Positions 63,969 through 64,000 of a stretch of 64,000 nucleotides of DNA are shown in pieces (the first letter of the stretch is position 1; each line of letters begins with the position of its first letter). Source of the stretch: Pseudomonas paraglycinae (lineage in GTDB: Bacteria; Pseudomonadota; Gammaproteobacteria; Pseudomonadales; Pseudomonadaceae); the NCBI RefSeq assembly GCF_021601625.1, contig NZ_BQHR01000003.1:310001-374000 (forward strand), read 5' to 3'. A model generated the notes under the pieces. That model ran no database searches. It had not been told where the DNA came from and saw only the letters and a list, made by a program, of their open reading frames with translations. Both the position numbers and the translations under genes were made by a program.

Positions 63969-64000
63969 ATGAATAAAAGTCTGACGATAAAACTCGGGGC
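63969..64000 (+). CDS. creD: CreD inner-membrane protein (5' end only)
   Basis: ATG at 63969 with GGGAGAG upstream; only about ten codons (MNKSLTIKLG) are in the window. Position after creC and the N-terminal text fit creD, a CreBC target. The 82-base gap after creC shows no obvious terminator. Confidence 0.7.
   Translation, partial: MNKSLTIKLG

Overview
The window is a 64 kb chromosomal segment from a GC-rich gammaproteobacterium, almost certainly a fluorescent Pseudomonas (P. fluorescens group). This rests on the choline, carnitine and betaine gene order shared with P. aeruginosa, the REP-type intergenic palindromes, codon use, and the creBCD and tldD/pmbA-like neighbours. Species assignment is inference.

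Layout. 1-774 holds the end of an MdtD-like efflux pump and 883-3662 a TldD/PmbA-type protease pair. 3946-10355 is the choline oxidation locus: betA, betB and betI, with betT divergent across a perfect 20-bp BetI operator. 10604-16999 holds the quaternary-amine ABC transporter cbcXWV, serine dehydratase sdaB and the regulator gbdR, with a sigma-54-like promoter before gbdR. 17611-23595 is the carnitine/gamma-butyrobetaine block: caiX-cdhC-cdhA-cdhB-gbbH, with divergent cdhR. 23664-25702 holds an orphan AAA-type ATPase, a DUF3010 protein and an LprI-like lipoprotein-sized protein. 25937-33659 is the dimethylglycine operon: a dipeptidase-like protein, a V4R-domain protein, dgcA, dgcB and two ETF subunits. 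33660-34874 has no gene; it holds a long nested palindrome and then a striking array of DnaA-box repeats. 34875-41613 is a three-gene set (GMC oxidoreductase/hydrolase fusion, di-haem cytochrome, metallophosphoesterase). 41680-44366 is the divergent betaine demethylase gbcA/gbcB. 44424-47127 is an orphan type VI module (Hcp, putative pore-forming effector, membrane immunity protein). 47218-50043 holds an SDR, threonine aldolase and a TraX protein. 50200-59178 is glyA-soxBDAG-purU-fdhA. 59415 to the end holds a DUF2780 protein, an acyltransferase, a retropepsin-like protein and creB-creC-(creD).

How the genes work together. Choline (BetT, CbcXWV) is oxidised to glycine betaine by BetA and BetB. 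Gamma-butyrobetaine is hydroxylated to carnitine (GbbH). Carnitine is oxidised (CdhA), cleaved with acetyl-CoA (CdhC) and hydrolysed (CdhB) to betaine. Betaine is demethylated by GbcAB to dimethylglycine, by DgcAB plus ETF to sarcosine, and by SoxBDAG to glycine. GlyA and SdaB turn glycine into serine and pyruvate. PurU and FdhA deal with the one-carbon units. GbdR, CdhR and BetI are the local regulators.

Most interesting points. (1) At 33945-34612 five perfect DnaA boxes lie in about 670 bp, four of them in degenerate tandem repeats of 150-182 bp; this could be a datA-like or oriC-like locus. (2) The orphan Hcp-effector-immunity module has no in-frame ATG start for the effector and an immunity protein built from an internal duplication. 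(3) The GMC/hydrolase-cytochrome-phosphoesterase set has no obvious known pathway. (4) Paired GTCG half-sites with a 20-21 bp pitch occur at several betaine promoters. (5) A family of four nested 160-225 bp palindromic elements is scattered through the window.
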